A stretch of 64,000 bases of DNA from Agromyces sp. LHK192 (GTDB lineage: Bacteria > Actinomycetota > Actinomycetes > Actinomycetales > Microbacteriaceae), in NCBI RefSeq assembly GCF_004006235.1, contig NZ_CP034753.1, positions 2,046,001 through 2,110,000 on the forward strand, read 5' to 3'. How positions within the stretch are numbered: the stretch's first letter is position 1; each line of letters opens with the position of its first letter. The notes under the pieces are model-generated. The model did no database searches. It had not been told where the DNA came from and saw only the letters and a list, made by a program, of their open reading frames with translations. Positions 15,897 to 23,732 of the stretch are shown here, piece by piece. Position numbers and translations under genes: made by a program.

Positions 15897-16931
15897 CTAC
15901 CCGGCTTCGCCGTCGGGCTCAGACGGCGTCGAACCGGTCGCGGCGCCCGGCTCGTCGCGCGCGAGCGCGGCCGAGTTCCCGGCCGCGCGGACCCGCTTGC
16001 GCAGGCTCTTGTCGCTCACGGAGCGCTCGCCGAGCGCGCCCGGCGTCCACGCCTCGACGTCCTCGTCGCTGAAGTCGGACTTCGACGGGCGCCGCTTGAG
16101 CTCCGGAAGCACGGTGTCCGGCGCGAGGCGGCGGGCCGTGAGCAGGAACCCGGTGTGCGCGATCATGCGGTGGTCGGGGCGGACGGCGAGTCCCTGAACG
16201 TGCCATCCGCGCACCATCGTCTCGTTGGCGACCGGCTCGGTGTACGACCCCGTCGCGCGGATCGCCTCGGCCACCCGCGAGAGCTGGGTCGCGGTCGCGA
16301 CGTAGCAGAGCACCACGCCGCCGGGCTTGAGCGAGTCGGTGACGGCCGGGAGCACCTCCCACGGGGCGAGCATGTCGAGCACGACCCGGTCGACGCTGCC
16401 GTCCTCTACGGTCTCGGGCAGCGTGTCGGCGAGGTCGCCGAGGGTGATCGACCAGTTCTCGGGCACCCGCCCGTGGAAGGTCCCGACGTTGCCGCGGGCG
16501 ACGTCGGCGAACTCCTCGCGGCGTTCGAACGAGTACAGGCGGCCCGACGGGCCGATCGCACGGAGCAGCCAGAGCGACAGGGCGCCCGAGCCGACACCCG
16601 CCTCGACGACGACCGAGCCCGGGAACACGTCGGCCTGCGCGAGGATCTGCGCGGCGTCCTTCGGGTAGACGATCGCGGCACCGCGCGGCATCGACATCAC
16701 GAAGTCGCTGAGCAGCGGCCGCAGCGCGAGGTACTCGATCCCCACCTGGTTGCGCACGACGGACCCGTCGGGCAGGCCGATGAGGTCGTCGTGCGCGATC
16801 GGGCCCTTGTGCGAGTGGAACAGCTTTCCCGGCTCGAGCGTGATCGTGTGCATGCGGCCCTTCGGCCCGGTCAACTGCACCCGGTCGCCGGTGCGGAACG
16901 GGCCGCTGCGCTCTCCCCTGCCGCCGCTCAT
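15897..16931 (-). CDS. trmI: tRNA (adenine-N1)-methyltransferase TrmI
   Basis: 344 residues. Methylates A58 (and in some species A57) in the T-loop of tRNA using S-adenosylmethionine. N-terminal beta-rich domain, then the Rossmann-like methyltransferase with VVEAGVGSGALSLWL (SAM-binding motif I, about 108-122), YSFERREEF, VVLDMLAPWEV (catalytic Asp) and GWHVQGLAVRP near the end. The last 60 residues form an Arg/Ala-rich variable tail. The ATG overlaps the HAD stop as ATGA (16928-16931). Confidence 0.95.
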   Translation of the reverse strand: MSGGRGERSGPFRTGDRVQLTGPKGRMHTITLEPGKLFHSHKGPIAHDDLIGLPDGSVVRNQVGIEYLALRPLLSDFVMSMPRGAAIVYPKDAAQILAQADVFPGSVVVEAGVGSGALSLWLLRAIGPSGRLYSFERREEFADVARGNVGTFHGRVPENWSITLGDLADTLPETVEDGSVDRVVLDMLAPWEVLPAVTDSLKPGGVVLCYVATATQLSRVAEAIRATGSYTEPVANETMVRGWHVQGLAVRPDHRMIAHTGFLLTARRLAPDTVLPELKRRPSKSDFSDEDVEAWTPGALGERSVSDKSLRKRVRAAGNSAALARDEPGAATGSTPSEPDGEAG

Positions 16932-17668
16932 GCTGAAGCCTTTCCGTCGTCATGGCCGCGGTCGTCCGCGGTTCCGTCGTGGTCGTGCGCGTCCGACCGT
17001 TCGGCCCGCAGCTCGACGAGGAGCTCGCCGAGATCCACAGGAGTGCGGCCCGCGAGGGTGTCCCAGAGGTGATGGTGCGCGGTGCCGCGGAGGTCGAGGA
17101 GGTTCGGGATGCCGAGCGCCACGGCGCCCGACGCGTGCGCGGAGGTGATGCCCGTCGGCGAGTCCTCGATCGCGACGCAGTCGGCGATGTCGACGCCGAG
17201 GCGCTGCGCCGCGAGCAGGTACGGCTCCGGATGCGGCTTCGGCTCGGAGACCTCGTCGCCGGCGACGATCACGTCGAAGGCCTCGAACGGGATCGCGCGC
17301 ACGACGTCCTCGGCCATCGAACGCACCGACATCGTCACGAGCGCCGTCGGCACGGATGCCTCGCGCAGCTCCTGGAGGAGCTCGCGGGCCCCCGGCCGCC
17401 ACGGCACGCCGTCGGTCCGGAGCTGCTCGCGCACCTGTTCGGTCAGCCCGTACACGATCTCGTCGGGCTCGAGGTCGACGCCGTGCCGGCGGAACAGCTC
17501 GGCCGACTCCCACAAGCCCATGCCGACCACCTGCTCCGCGTCCTCGTGGGTCCATTCGAGGCCGAACGAGGCGAACAGCCGGATCTCGGCGGCCATCCAG
17601 TACGGCTCGGTGTCGACGATGGTGCCGTCCATGTCCCACAGGACGGCGGCGGGAAGGCGTGTGGTCAC
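16928..17668 (-). CDS. HAD-superfamily hydrolase (phosphatase-like)
   Basis: 246 residues. HAD motifs: DMDGTIVD (catalytic DxD), VTMSVR (motif II), motif III Lys in SEPKPHPEPY and IEDSPTGITSAHASG (motif IV). Cap domain at about 25-95. Such proteins act on sugar or nucleotide phosphates; the substrate is unknown. The start was moved to GTG 17668 because TAGACT (17677-17682) lies 8 bases upstream; the longer GTG 17689 would overlap that hexamer. A His/Asp-rich tail (DAHDHDGTADDRGHDDG) ends the protein. It precedes trmI with a 4-base overlap. Confidence 0.88.
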   Translation of the reverse strand: MTTRLPAAVLWDMDGTIVDTEPYWMAAEIRLFASFGLEWTHEDAEQVVGMGLWESAELFRRHGVDLEPDEIVYGLTEQVREQLRTDGVPWRPGARELLQELREASVPTALVTMSVRSMAEDVVRAIPFEAFDVIVAGDEVSEPKPHPEPYLLAAQRLGVDIADCVAIEDSPTGITSAHASGAVALGIPNLLDLRGTAHHHLWDTLAGRTPVDLGELLVELRAERSDAHDHDGTADDRGHDDGKASA

Positions 17669-17676
17669 AACCGGCA

Positions 17677-17699
17677 AGTCTACGGCCACGGCCTATTGT
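17677..17699. promoter_or_regulatory. Back-to-back promoters of HAD-trmI and PAC2
   Basis: TAGACT on the minus strand (17677-17682) serves the HAD gene. TATTGT on the plus strand (17694-17699) serves PAC2. Both lie 4-8 bases from the nearest start codon, so both transcripts would be nearly leaderless. Confidence 0.45.
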
Positions 17700-17703
17700 G
17701 GGG

Positions 17704-18675
17704 ATGTGGCCCCGGATGCCCCGGGGCGGGAAGCAGGCGTCAGTGCAGCATCCGACCGGGTTCGGGAGCGGAAGGCTCCTCGTCGTCGCCTTCGAGGGCT
17801 GGAACGACGCCGGCGAGGCGGCCTCGGGCGCGGCCCGCCTGCTGGTCGACCGGCTCGGCCTGGTCGAGATCGCGGCCGTCGACCCGGAGCTCTACTACGA
17901 CTACCAGTTCAACCGGCCGAACGTCGTCGTCGGAGACGACGGCGTCAGGCAGCTCGAATGGCCCGGCGCGGCGCTGCTCGGGCCGGGCGAGATCCCGCCG
18001 GACGGCCCCGACCGGGTGACCGGCCCCGGCGCCGACTCCCTGCACGTCATCCTCGGCGCCGAGCCCGCCCGCAGCTGGAAGAGCTTCGCGGCCGAGCTCG
18101 TCGACGCGGCCCTCACCGCCGACGTCGATGCGATCGTGCTGCTCGGGGCGATGCTCGCGGATGCCCCGCACACGCGCCCGCTCGCGGTCTTCGCGTCGAG
18201 CGACAACGCCGAGGTGCGCGACTCGCTCGGGGTCGAGCGTTCCTCGTACGAGGGGCCGGTGGGCATCCTCAGCGTGATCGCCGACCAGGCCGAACGCGTC
18301 GGCATCCCGACGGTGTCGCTGTGGGCGTCGGTGCCGCACTACGTGCACAACGCGCCGTCGCCGAAGGCGGTGCTCGCCCTGCTGGCCAAGCTCGAGGAGT
18401 TCACGGGCCTGTCGATCCCCCGCGGCTCGCTCGAGACGGAGGCGCAGGCGTGGGAGGCCGGGGTCGACGCCCTCGCCTCCGACGACGAGGAGATGGCCGG
18501 GTACATCGCGCAGCTCGAGCAGGCGCGCGACGCGGCGGACGCCCCTGAGGCGAGCGGCGAGGCGATCGCCAAGGAGTTCGAGCGCTACCTCCGCCGTCGC
18601 GGTGACGGCCGGGCCGACGGCCGCGGCGACAGTCGGGGCGGCGACGAGCCCTGGCGCCCGCCTACGGCTGGATGA
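17704..18675 (+). CDS. PAC2 family protein (proteasome assembly chaperone-like)
   Basis: 323 residues. The PAC2 fold shows in [31 protein letters not shown]-like [37 protein letters not shown] and [42 protein letters not shown]. Homologous to the actinobacterial PAC2 proteins (for example Rv2125) next to the trmI/proteasome region; function unproven. The start is ambiguous: ATG 17704 (near-leaderless), ATG 17716 or GTG 17743 are in frame. The C-terminus is Arg/Gly-rich and overlaps uppP tail to tail by 14 bases. Confidence 0.88.
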   Translation: MWPRMPRGGKQASVQHPTGFGSGRLLVVAFEGWNDAGEAASGAARLLVDRLGLVEIAAVDPELYYDYQFNRPNVVVGDDGVRQLEWPGAALLGPGEIPPDGPDRVTGPGADSLHVILGAEPARSWKSFAAELVDAALTADVDAIVLLGAMLADAPHTRPLAVFASSDNAEVRDSLGVERSSYEGPVGILSVIADQAERVGIPTVSLWASVPHYVHNAPSPKAVLALLAKLEEFTGLSIPRGSLETEAQAWEAGVDALASDDEEMAGYIAQLEQARDAADAPEASGEAIAKEFERYLRRRGDGRADGRGDSRGGDEPWRPPTAG

Positions 18676-19480
18676 TCCCGGCGGCGAGCAGCCACATCAC
18701 GAGTCCGCCGAGCGCGATCCGGTAGATCACGAACGGCAGGAAGCTGTGCTTCGAGATCCAGTTCATGAAGAACGCGATCACGAGGATGGCGACGACGAAC
18801 GCGACGACCGTCGCGGCACCCGTCTCGAGCAGGGTGTACGCGCTCGGCTCGCCCCAGCTCTTGAACAGCTGGTAGAACCCGGAACCGAACACGGCGGGGA
18901 TCGCGAGCAGGAACGCATACCGGGCCGCCGCGGCCCGCTCGTAGCCGAGCAGCAGTCCCGCGGTGATCGTGCCGCCCGAGCGCGACACCCCGGGGATCAG
19001 GGCCAACGCCTGCGCGAACCCGAACACGACGCCGTGGCCGACGGTGAGCTGGTCGAGCTTGCGTCGCTTCGCCCCGGCCCAGTCCGCCAGGCCGAGGATG
19101 ACGCCGAAGACGATGAGCATCGTCGCGACGATCCACAGTGATCGGAACGTCGTCTCGATCTCGTCCTGGAAGAGGATGCCGAGCACCACGATCGGGATCG
19201 AGCCGACGATGATGAGCCATCCCATCCGGGCGTCGGGGTCGTTGCGGGGCACGCGGCCGGTGAACGACCCGAACCAGTGCGAGACGATCCGCACGATGTC
19301 GCGCCAGAAGAAGACCACGACCGCCGTCTCGGTGCCGAGCTGGGTGATCGCGGTGAACGCGGCCCCCGGGTCCTGCGCGCCGGGCAGGAACTCGCCGAGG
19401 ATGCGCAGGTGCGCACTCGACGAGATCGGGAGGAACTCGGTGAGTCCCTGGACGAGGCCGAGGATGAGGGCTTCGATCAC
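18662..19480 (-). CDS. uppP: Undecaprenyl-diphosphatase UppP/BacA
   Basis: 272-residue polytopic membrane enzyme that dephosphorylates undecaprenyl pyrophosphate to recycle the lipid carrier for peptidoglycan synthesis; it can confer bacitracin resistance. Signature motifs are present: [16 protein letters not shown] (about 12-27, with the conserved Glu and Ser cluster) and [12 protein letters not shown] (about 160-172, catalytic Arg/Ser). About eight hydrophobic segments. The start is GTG 19480, coding directly for the family N-terminus. Confidence 0.96.
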   Translation of the reverse strand: MIEALILGLVQGLTEFLPISSSAHLRILGEFLPGAQDPGAAFTAITQLGTETAVVVFFWRDIVRIVSHWFGSFTGRVPRNDPDARMGWLIIVGSIPIVVLGILFQDEIETTFRSLWIVATMLIVFGVILGLADWAGAKRRKLDQLTVGHGVVFGFAQALALIPGVSRSGGTITAGLLLGYERAAAARYAFLLAIPAVFGSGFYQLFKSWGEPSAYTLLETGAATVVAFVVAILVIAFFMNWISKHSFLPFVIYRIALGGLVMWLLAAGIIQP

Positions 19481-19559
19481 GGTCGGGTTCCGCCTTCCGT
19501 CTCCGCGCGGGCGGAGGGCGTCGGGGGCCGCGTGATGCGGACCGGTGGAGTCGAGGAGC

Positions 19560-20882
19560 TCAGTAGTCGAGCAGCAGGTCGCGCAGGACCTGCCTTCCGA
19601 AGAATAGTGCGTCGAGCGGTACCCGCTCGTCGACGCCGTGGAACATGGCGGGGAAGTCGAGGTGGTCGGGCAGTCGGAGCGGCGCGAAGCCGTACCCGCG
19701 GATCCCGAGGCGGCTCAGCGACTTGTTGTCGGTGCCCCCGGAGAGCAGGTAGGGGAACACGGGAGCCTCGGGGTCGTGCGCGCCCAGCGTGCGCCGCACG
19801 GCGTCGACGAGCGCGCCCGACGTCGGCGACTCGAGGCCGACGTCGCGGTGCACGACCTCGATGTCGATGTCGTCGCCGATGATGCGGCGCACCTCGGCGA
19901 GCACGGCGTCCTCCTCGCCCGGCAGCGTGCGGATGTCGATGAGCGCCTCGGCGCGGTCGGGGATCACGTTGTGCTTGTACCCCGCGGTGAGCCCGGTCGG
20001 GTTCGTCGTCGTGCGGAGCGTGGCGGTGATGAACCCGGACGCCGATCCGGTCGCGAGGGCGAGTTCGTCGGGCGAGGTCTCGGCCAGGTCGACGCCGAGC
20101 ACGTTCGCGATCTCGCCGAGCAGTTCCTCGGTCGTGTCGGTCAGCCGGACGGGCCATTCGGTCTCGCCGAGGCGGGCGACGGCCGCGGCGAGCTTCGTGA
20201 TCGCGTTGTCGCGGATGAGCCGCGAGCCGTGCGCGGCGCGGCCGTGCGCCACGAGGCGGATCCAGAGCAGGGTCTTCTCGCCGGTCTGCAGCAGGTATGC
20301 GCGCCTGCCCCCGACCGTGATGGAGTACCCGCCGACCTCGCTGATCGCCTCGGTCGCGCCGGCGAAGAGCTCGGGGTGGTGGTCGACCAGCCAGCTCGCA
20401 CCGTACGAGCCGCCCGCCTCCTCGTCGGCGAAGTACGCGACCACGATCTCGCGCTCGGGCAGCCGCCCCTCCCCCAGGATGTCGCCGAGCGCCGTGAGCA
20501 TCATGGCGTCCATGTCCTTCATGTCGACCGCACCGCGGCCCCACAGCATGCCGTCGCGGATCTCGCCGGCGAACGGGTCGACGCTCCAGTTGCGCGGGTC
20601 GGCCGGCACGACGTCGAGGTGGCCGTGCAGGACGAGCGCGGGCTTCCCGGGGTTCCGGCCCGGCACACGGGCGACGACGCTCGCCCTGCCCGGCTCGGAT
20701 TCGAACAGCCGCGGCTCGAGTCCGAGCTCGCGCAGGTGGGCCTCGACGTACTCGGCCGCCTCGCGTTCGCCGTTCGACCGGCCCTCGCCGTAGTTGCTCG
20801 TGTCGAAGCGGATGAGGTCGCGTGCGATCGCCGCGGTCGCCTCCAGCTCGGTCGATTCTGGGGTCTGGGATGCCTCGGCCAT
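19560..20882 (-). CDS. M20/M25/M40 family metallopeptidase
   Basis: 440 residues. Zinc ligands and catalytic residues of M20 enzymes: [13 protein letters not shown] (His, Asp), [10 protein letters not shown] (bridging Asp), [13 protein letters not shown] (Glu-Glu), and late His near [15 protein letters not shown]. Dimerisation domain at about 195-310. Members are carboxypeptidases, dipeptidases or succinyl-diaminopimelate desuccinylase-like enzymes; the exact substrate is not determinable. GGAGG precedes the ATG by 3 bases. Encoded upstream of uppP on the same strand with a 79-base gap. Confidence 0.92.
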   Translation of the reverse strand: MAEASQTPESTELEATAAIARDLIRFDTSNYGEGRSNGEREAAEYVEAHLRELGLEPRLFESEPGRASVVARVPGRNPGKPALVLHGHLDVVPADPRNWSVDPFAGEIRDGMLWGRGAVDMKDMDAMMLTALGDILGEGRLPEREIVVAYFADEEAGGSYGASWLVDHHPELFAGATEAISEVGGYSITVGGRRAYLLQTGEKTLLWIRLVAHGRAAHGSRLIRDNAITKLAAAVARLGETEWPVRLTDTTEELLGEIANVLGVDLAETSPDELALATGSASGFITATLRTTTNPTGLTAGYKHNVIPDRAEALIDIRTLPGEEDAVLAEVRRIIGDDIDIEVVHRDVGLESPTSGALVDAVRRTLGAHDPEAPVFPYLLSGGTDNKSLSRLGIRGYGFAPLRLPDHLDFPAMFHGVDERVPLDALFFGRQVLRDLLLDY

Positions 20883-20930
20883 GCCTCCACGGTAACCGCA
20901 GTGCTCCCCGGCCGGGCTCAGGGGTCGGGG

Positions 20931-20963
20931 TGGTCAAGAGCACCCTCGGAACCGTGCTAATCT
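20931..20963 (+). promoter_or_regulatory. Promoter candidate of tRNA-Leu
   Basis: GGTCAA near 20932 and GCTAAT/TAATCT near 20956-20963 lie 40-70 bases before the tRNA. Spacing of about 18 for the GGTCAA/GCTAAT pair. A weak match. Confidence 0.35.
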
Positions 20964-21000
20964 CTTCTACGGCCGCTGAGAGATCAGCAGCCGGACACAC

Positions 21001-21085
21001 GCGCGGGTGGCGGAATTGGCAGACGCGCTAGCTTGAGGTGCTAGTGCCCGTATAGGGCGTGGGGGTTCAAGTCCCCCCTCGCGCA
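21001..21085 (+). tRNA. tRNA-Leu (anticodon GAG)
   Basis: 85 nucleotides. The acceptor stem GCGCGGG pairs with CTCGCGC (one G-U), followed by discriminator A; CCA is not encoded. The anticodon stem CTAGC/GCTAG encloses the 7-base loop TTGAGGT with GAG at 21035-21037. The long variable arm (TGCCCGTATAGGGCGT) identifies a class II tRNA, and the T-arm GGGGGTTCAAGTCCCCC is intact. Reads CUC and CUU leucine codons. Confidence 0.97.
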
Positions 21086-21093
21086 CGATGTGT

Positions 21094-21130
21094 CGAAAGG
21101 CCCGGATCGGAAGATCCGGGCCTTTCGTGT
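21094..21130 (+). terminator. Intrinsic terminator of tRNA-Leu
   Basis: A perfect 15-bp stem (CGAAAGGCCCGGATC / GATCCGGGCCTTTCG) with a GGAA tetraloop, followed by TGTTT. It starts 9 bases after the tRNA. The remaining bases to 21283 hold nothing I recognise apart from a repeated TCCTGA..GAATTC-like word. Confidence 0.85.
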
Positions 21131-21291
21131 TTCCCGGGGCCGCCGGTCGGCCGAAGTGCCCGATTCAGGAATTGGGAGGCTCGTCAGGACGCGATCCCCG
21201 ATCCGGTCCTGATCCGGCGCCGATCTCCTGAATTCCGGACTTCCGAACGGTTCGGACAAGACGGACGATCGGCCTGACGGACTTGCCGTGT

Positions 21292-21307
21292 TCGAATGTA
21301 TGTTCGA
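21292..21307. promoter_or_regulatory. LexA (SOS) box of the imuA'-imuB-dnaE2 cassette
   Basis: TCGAATGTATGTTCGA matches the actinobacterial SOS consensus TCGAAC-N4-GTTCGA with one mismatch, inside a larger TTCGAA-N6-TTCGAA symmetry (21291-21308). It ends 10 bases before GTG 21318. LexA would repress the cassette until DNA damage activates RecA. Confidence 0.88.
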
Positions 21308-21317
21308 AACTGGATCG

Positions 21318-22112
21318 GTGACGCTCCCCGCCCCGCACTCCCCCGACGCCCGGTCCGACCGGGTCGGCGAGCTGCAGGCGCGGATCCGCGGCATGGAGGC
21401 GACCCGTCTCGACACCCGGGCGGTGCCGACCCATCCGGCGCTGGCCGGGGTGCTGCCGGGCGGTGTGCTGCGCGAGGGCACCGTGGTGCAGGCATCCGGA
21501 TCGACGAGCCTCGTCATGGCCCTGCTCGCCGGCCCGTCGGCCGCGGGGCGCTGGGTCGCGGTCAGCGGCATCCCCGAGTTCGGCGCCGAGGCGGCGGCGG
21601 GCCTGGGCATCGACCTGGAGCGGCTCGTGCTCGTCCCCGAGCCGGGGCGGCAGTGGCTCACGGTCGCCGCGGCCCTCGCCGACGTGATCCCCGTCGTCGC
21701 GGTCCGGCCGGCCGGCCGCATCTCGCCGGCCGAGGCATCCCGGTTCCAGGCCCGGCTGCGCCAGCGCGGCACGGTCCTGGTCAGCGACGGCGTGTGGCCG
21801 GGGGCCGACACCGTGCTCGAGGTCGGTGATTCCGCATGGAGCGGGATCGAGCGCGGCCACGGCGCGCTGGCCGAGCGCGAACTCGTCGTCCGCACGGCCG
21901 GGCGCGGGCACGGGCGGGCCGCGGCTTCCCGTCTCATGCTGCCCGACCGATCGCTCGGCCTCTCCGTCGCGTCCGCCGCGGAGATCCCGGTGATCGCCGC
22001 CGCGCCCTCGATCGACGTCGCCGCGGCGGCGGATGCCGCGGTCCGCCCGGATGCTCCGGGTGCGGAGCCGCTCGGCGAGGTCCGTCGCATCGATCTCCGG
22101 CGGGCCGGATGA
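21318..22112 (+). CDS. imuA: ImuA'-like RecA-fold protein of the SOS mutasome
   Basis: 264 residues with a RecA/SulA-like fold lacking a clear Walker A: GVLPGGVLREGTVVQASGSTSLVMALLAG resembles the RecA N-terminal ATPase region, followed by LERLVLVPEPGRQW and the C-terminal basic region. ImuA' recruits ImuB and DnaE2 in damage-induced mutagenesis. The start is uncertain: GTG 21288 and ATG 21300 are in frame but fall in or before the LexA box, so GTG 21318 was chosen. The stop overlaps the imuB ATG (ATGA, 22109-22112). Confidence 0.82.
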   Translation: MTLPAPHSPDARSDRVGELQARIRGMEATRLDTRAVPTHPALAGVLPGGVLREGTVVQASGSTSLVMALLAGPSAAGRWVAVSGIPEFGAEAAAGLGIDLERLVLVPEPGRQWLTVAAALADVIPVVAVRPAGRISPAEASRFQARLRQRGTVLVSDGVWPGADTVLEVGDSAWSGIERGHGALAERELVVRTAGRGHGRAAASRLMLPDRSLGLSVASAAEIPVIAAAPSIDVAAAADAAVRPDAPGAEPLGEVRRIDLRRAG

Positions 22113-23650
22113 CCGGTCCGGTCCGCACGATCGTGCTCTGGTGCCCCGACTGGCCGGTGTTCGCCGCGGCCGAGGAGGCGGGGGTCGAGGCATCCGCGCC
22201 GGTCGCGCTCACCTCCGGCGGACTCGTGTACGCCTGCTCGGCGGCGGCCAGGGGCGAGGGCGTGGTGCGCGGCATCCGCCTGCGCGAGGCGCAGCTGCGC
22301 TGTCCGCACCTCGTCGTCCTGCCGTACGACGCGGCGCTCGATGCGCGGGCGTTCGAACCCGTGGTGCGTCGGATCGAGGAGACGGTGCCGGGTCTGCAGC
22401 TCATCCGGCCGGGCACGCTGGCGATGCGGGCCCGCGGCCCGGTGCGGTACTACGGCGGCGAGCACGCGGCCGCGGAGGCGCTGCTCCGGACCGCGGCGTC
22501 CGCGGGGGTCCCCCTGGCCAGGATCGGGGTCGCCGACGGTCCGTTCGCCGCGGAGCAGGCCGCGCGTGCGACGCGCACCTCGCCGGTGGGCGTCGTGGCG
22601 GCGGGGGCATCCGCGGAGTTCCTGGCGCCGCTGCCCGTGCGCCTGGCGGTCGACCCCCGCACGGCCACGTTGCTCAAGCGGCTCGGGGTCGCGACCCTGG
22701 GCGAGTTCGCGGCGCTGCCCGAGGCCGACGTGCGGCGTCGGTTCGGTGCGGCCGGTGCCTTCGCGCACGACCTCGCGTCGGGCCGTGAGGCGACCCGGGT
22801 CGCGGCCCGAACGCCCCCGCCCGAGTTCGCCGTGGAGCAGGAGTTCGAGCCCCCGTTGGACCGCGTCGACCAGCTCGCCTTCGCGTTCCGGGTGCGGGCC
22901 GAGGAGTTCATCGACCGGATGCGGGCCGTGCGGTTGGTCTGCACGGCGATCCGGGTCGATCTCGACGACGAGCGCGGAGGGCACGTGTCCCGGGAGTGGC
23001 TGCATCCGCGCTGGTTCACCGCGGCCGACGTGGTCGACCGCGTCCGGTGGCAGTTGCAGGGTGCCGGGGATGCCGCGGCTGGGCTGGCCTCCCCCATCGT
23101 GCGCGTTCGGGTGGTTCCCGAGCGCGTCGACTCGACCGGGAACCACGAGGAGGGACTGTGGGGCGGCGGCCCCGATGAGCGGGTGCACCACGGCCTGACC
23201 CGCGTGCAGAGCATGCTGGGCCATGACGCGGTCGTCACGCCCGCCGTCGGCGGCGGGCGGCTGCTGACCGACCGTCAGGTGCTGGTGCCCTGGGGCGACC
23301 GGGCCCCCGACCTCGTCGCGGCGCCCTGGCCGGGGAGCCTGCCGGCGCTCGCGCCCGCGAGCGTCTTCCGGGAACGGCCGCGGGTGGTGCTGGTCGATGC
23401 GTCGGGCGCATCGGTCGCGATCGACGACCGCGGCTCGGTCACGGCCGAGCCGGCGGCCTTCGCCCCGGGCGGCGGGGAACCGCCCAGGTCCGTGCAGGCG
23501 TGGGCTGGGCCGTGGCCCGTGGTGGAGCGGTGGTGGGACGCCGACCACGCTCGCCGGGTGCACCGGTTCCAGGTGGTCGATGCCGACGGTTGCGCGTGGT
23601 TGCTCGTGCGCGATGCCGAGGGATGGCAGGCCGAGGCCAGGTACGACTGA
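22109..23650 (+). CDS. imuB: ImuB, catalytically inactive Y-family polymerase homologue
   Basis: 513 residues. The N-terminus VLWCPDWPVFAAAEEAG is the ImuB hallmark; the acidic DxD and SxE residues that active Y-family polymerases need are not present. Little-finger-like region at about 230-340. EEGLWGGG near residue 347 resembles the beta-clamp-binding motif that makes ImuB the hub linking ImuA', DnaE2 and the clamp. Coupled to imuA' by ATGA and to a 22-codon ORF by TGATG at its stop. Confidence 0.92.
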   Translation: MTGPVRTIVLWCPDWPVFAAAEEAGVEASAPVALTSGGLVYACSAAARGEGVVRGIRLREAQLRCPHLVVLPYDAALDARAFEPVVRRIEETVPGLQLIRPGTLAMRARGPVRYYGGEHAAAEALLRTAASAGVPLARIGVADGPFAAEQAARATRTSPVGVVAAGASAEFLAPLPVRLAVDPRTATLLKRLGVATLGEFAALPEADVRRRFGAAGAFAHDLASGREATRVAARTPPPEFAVEQEFEPPLDRVDQLAFAFRVRAEEFIDRMRAVRLVCTAIRVDLDDERGGHVSREWLHPRWFTAADVVDRVRWQLQGAGDAAAGLASPIVRVRVVPERVDSTGNHEEGLWGGGPDERVHHGLTRVQSMLGHDAVVTPAVGGGRLLTDRQVLVPWGDRAPDLVAAPWPGSLPALAPASVFRERPRVVLVDASGASVAIDDRGSVTAEPAAFAPGGGEPPRSVQAWAGPWPVVERWWDADHARRVHRFQVVDADGCAWLLVRDAEGWQAEARYD

Positions 23651-23718
23651 TGGCGGAATCGAATCAGTCAGCGGGTATCGATGTATTCACGGCATCGATG
23701 ATGACGGCGCAACGATGA
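23650..23718 (+). CDS. 22-codon ORF coupled to imuB
   Basis: Starts inside the imuB stop (TGATG, 23648-23652) and encodes MAESNQSAGIDVFTASMMTAQR before TGA 23716-23718. Base composition is lower in GC than around it. It may be a translated coupling spacer rather than a functional peptide. Not confirmed. Confidence 0.3.
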   Translation: MAESNQSAGIDVFTASMMTAQR

Positions 23719-23732
23719 AACGAGCGAACTGA
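23715..23732 (+). CDS. Five-codon ORF (MKRAN) coupled to dnaE2
   Basis: ATG 23715 overlaps the stop of the 22-codon ORF as ATGA, and its own TGA (23730-23732) overlaps the dnaE2 ATG as TGATG. It forms the last link of a start-stop chain into dnaE2. Probably relevant only for ribosome re-initiation. Confidence 0.25.
   Translation: MKRAN

Noticed and set aside
17701..18675. PAC2 gene as evidence for a functional proteasome here
   Set aside because: PAC2 proteins are also found without proteasomes, and no proteasome subunit gene occurs in the window.
21001..21130. tRNA-Leu as an attachment site of an integrated element
   Set aside because: No integrase gene or duplicated tRNA 3' end is visible nearby, and the following imu cassette is normal core actinobacterial content.
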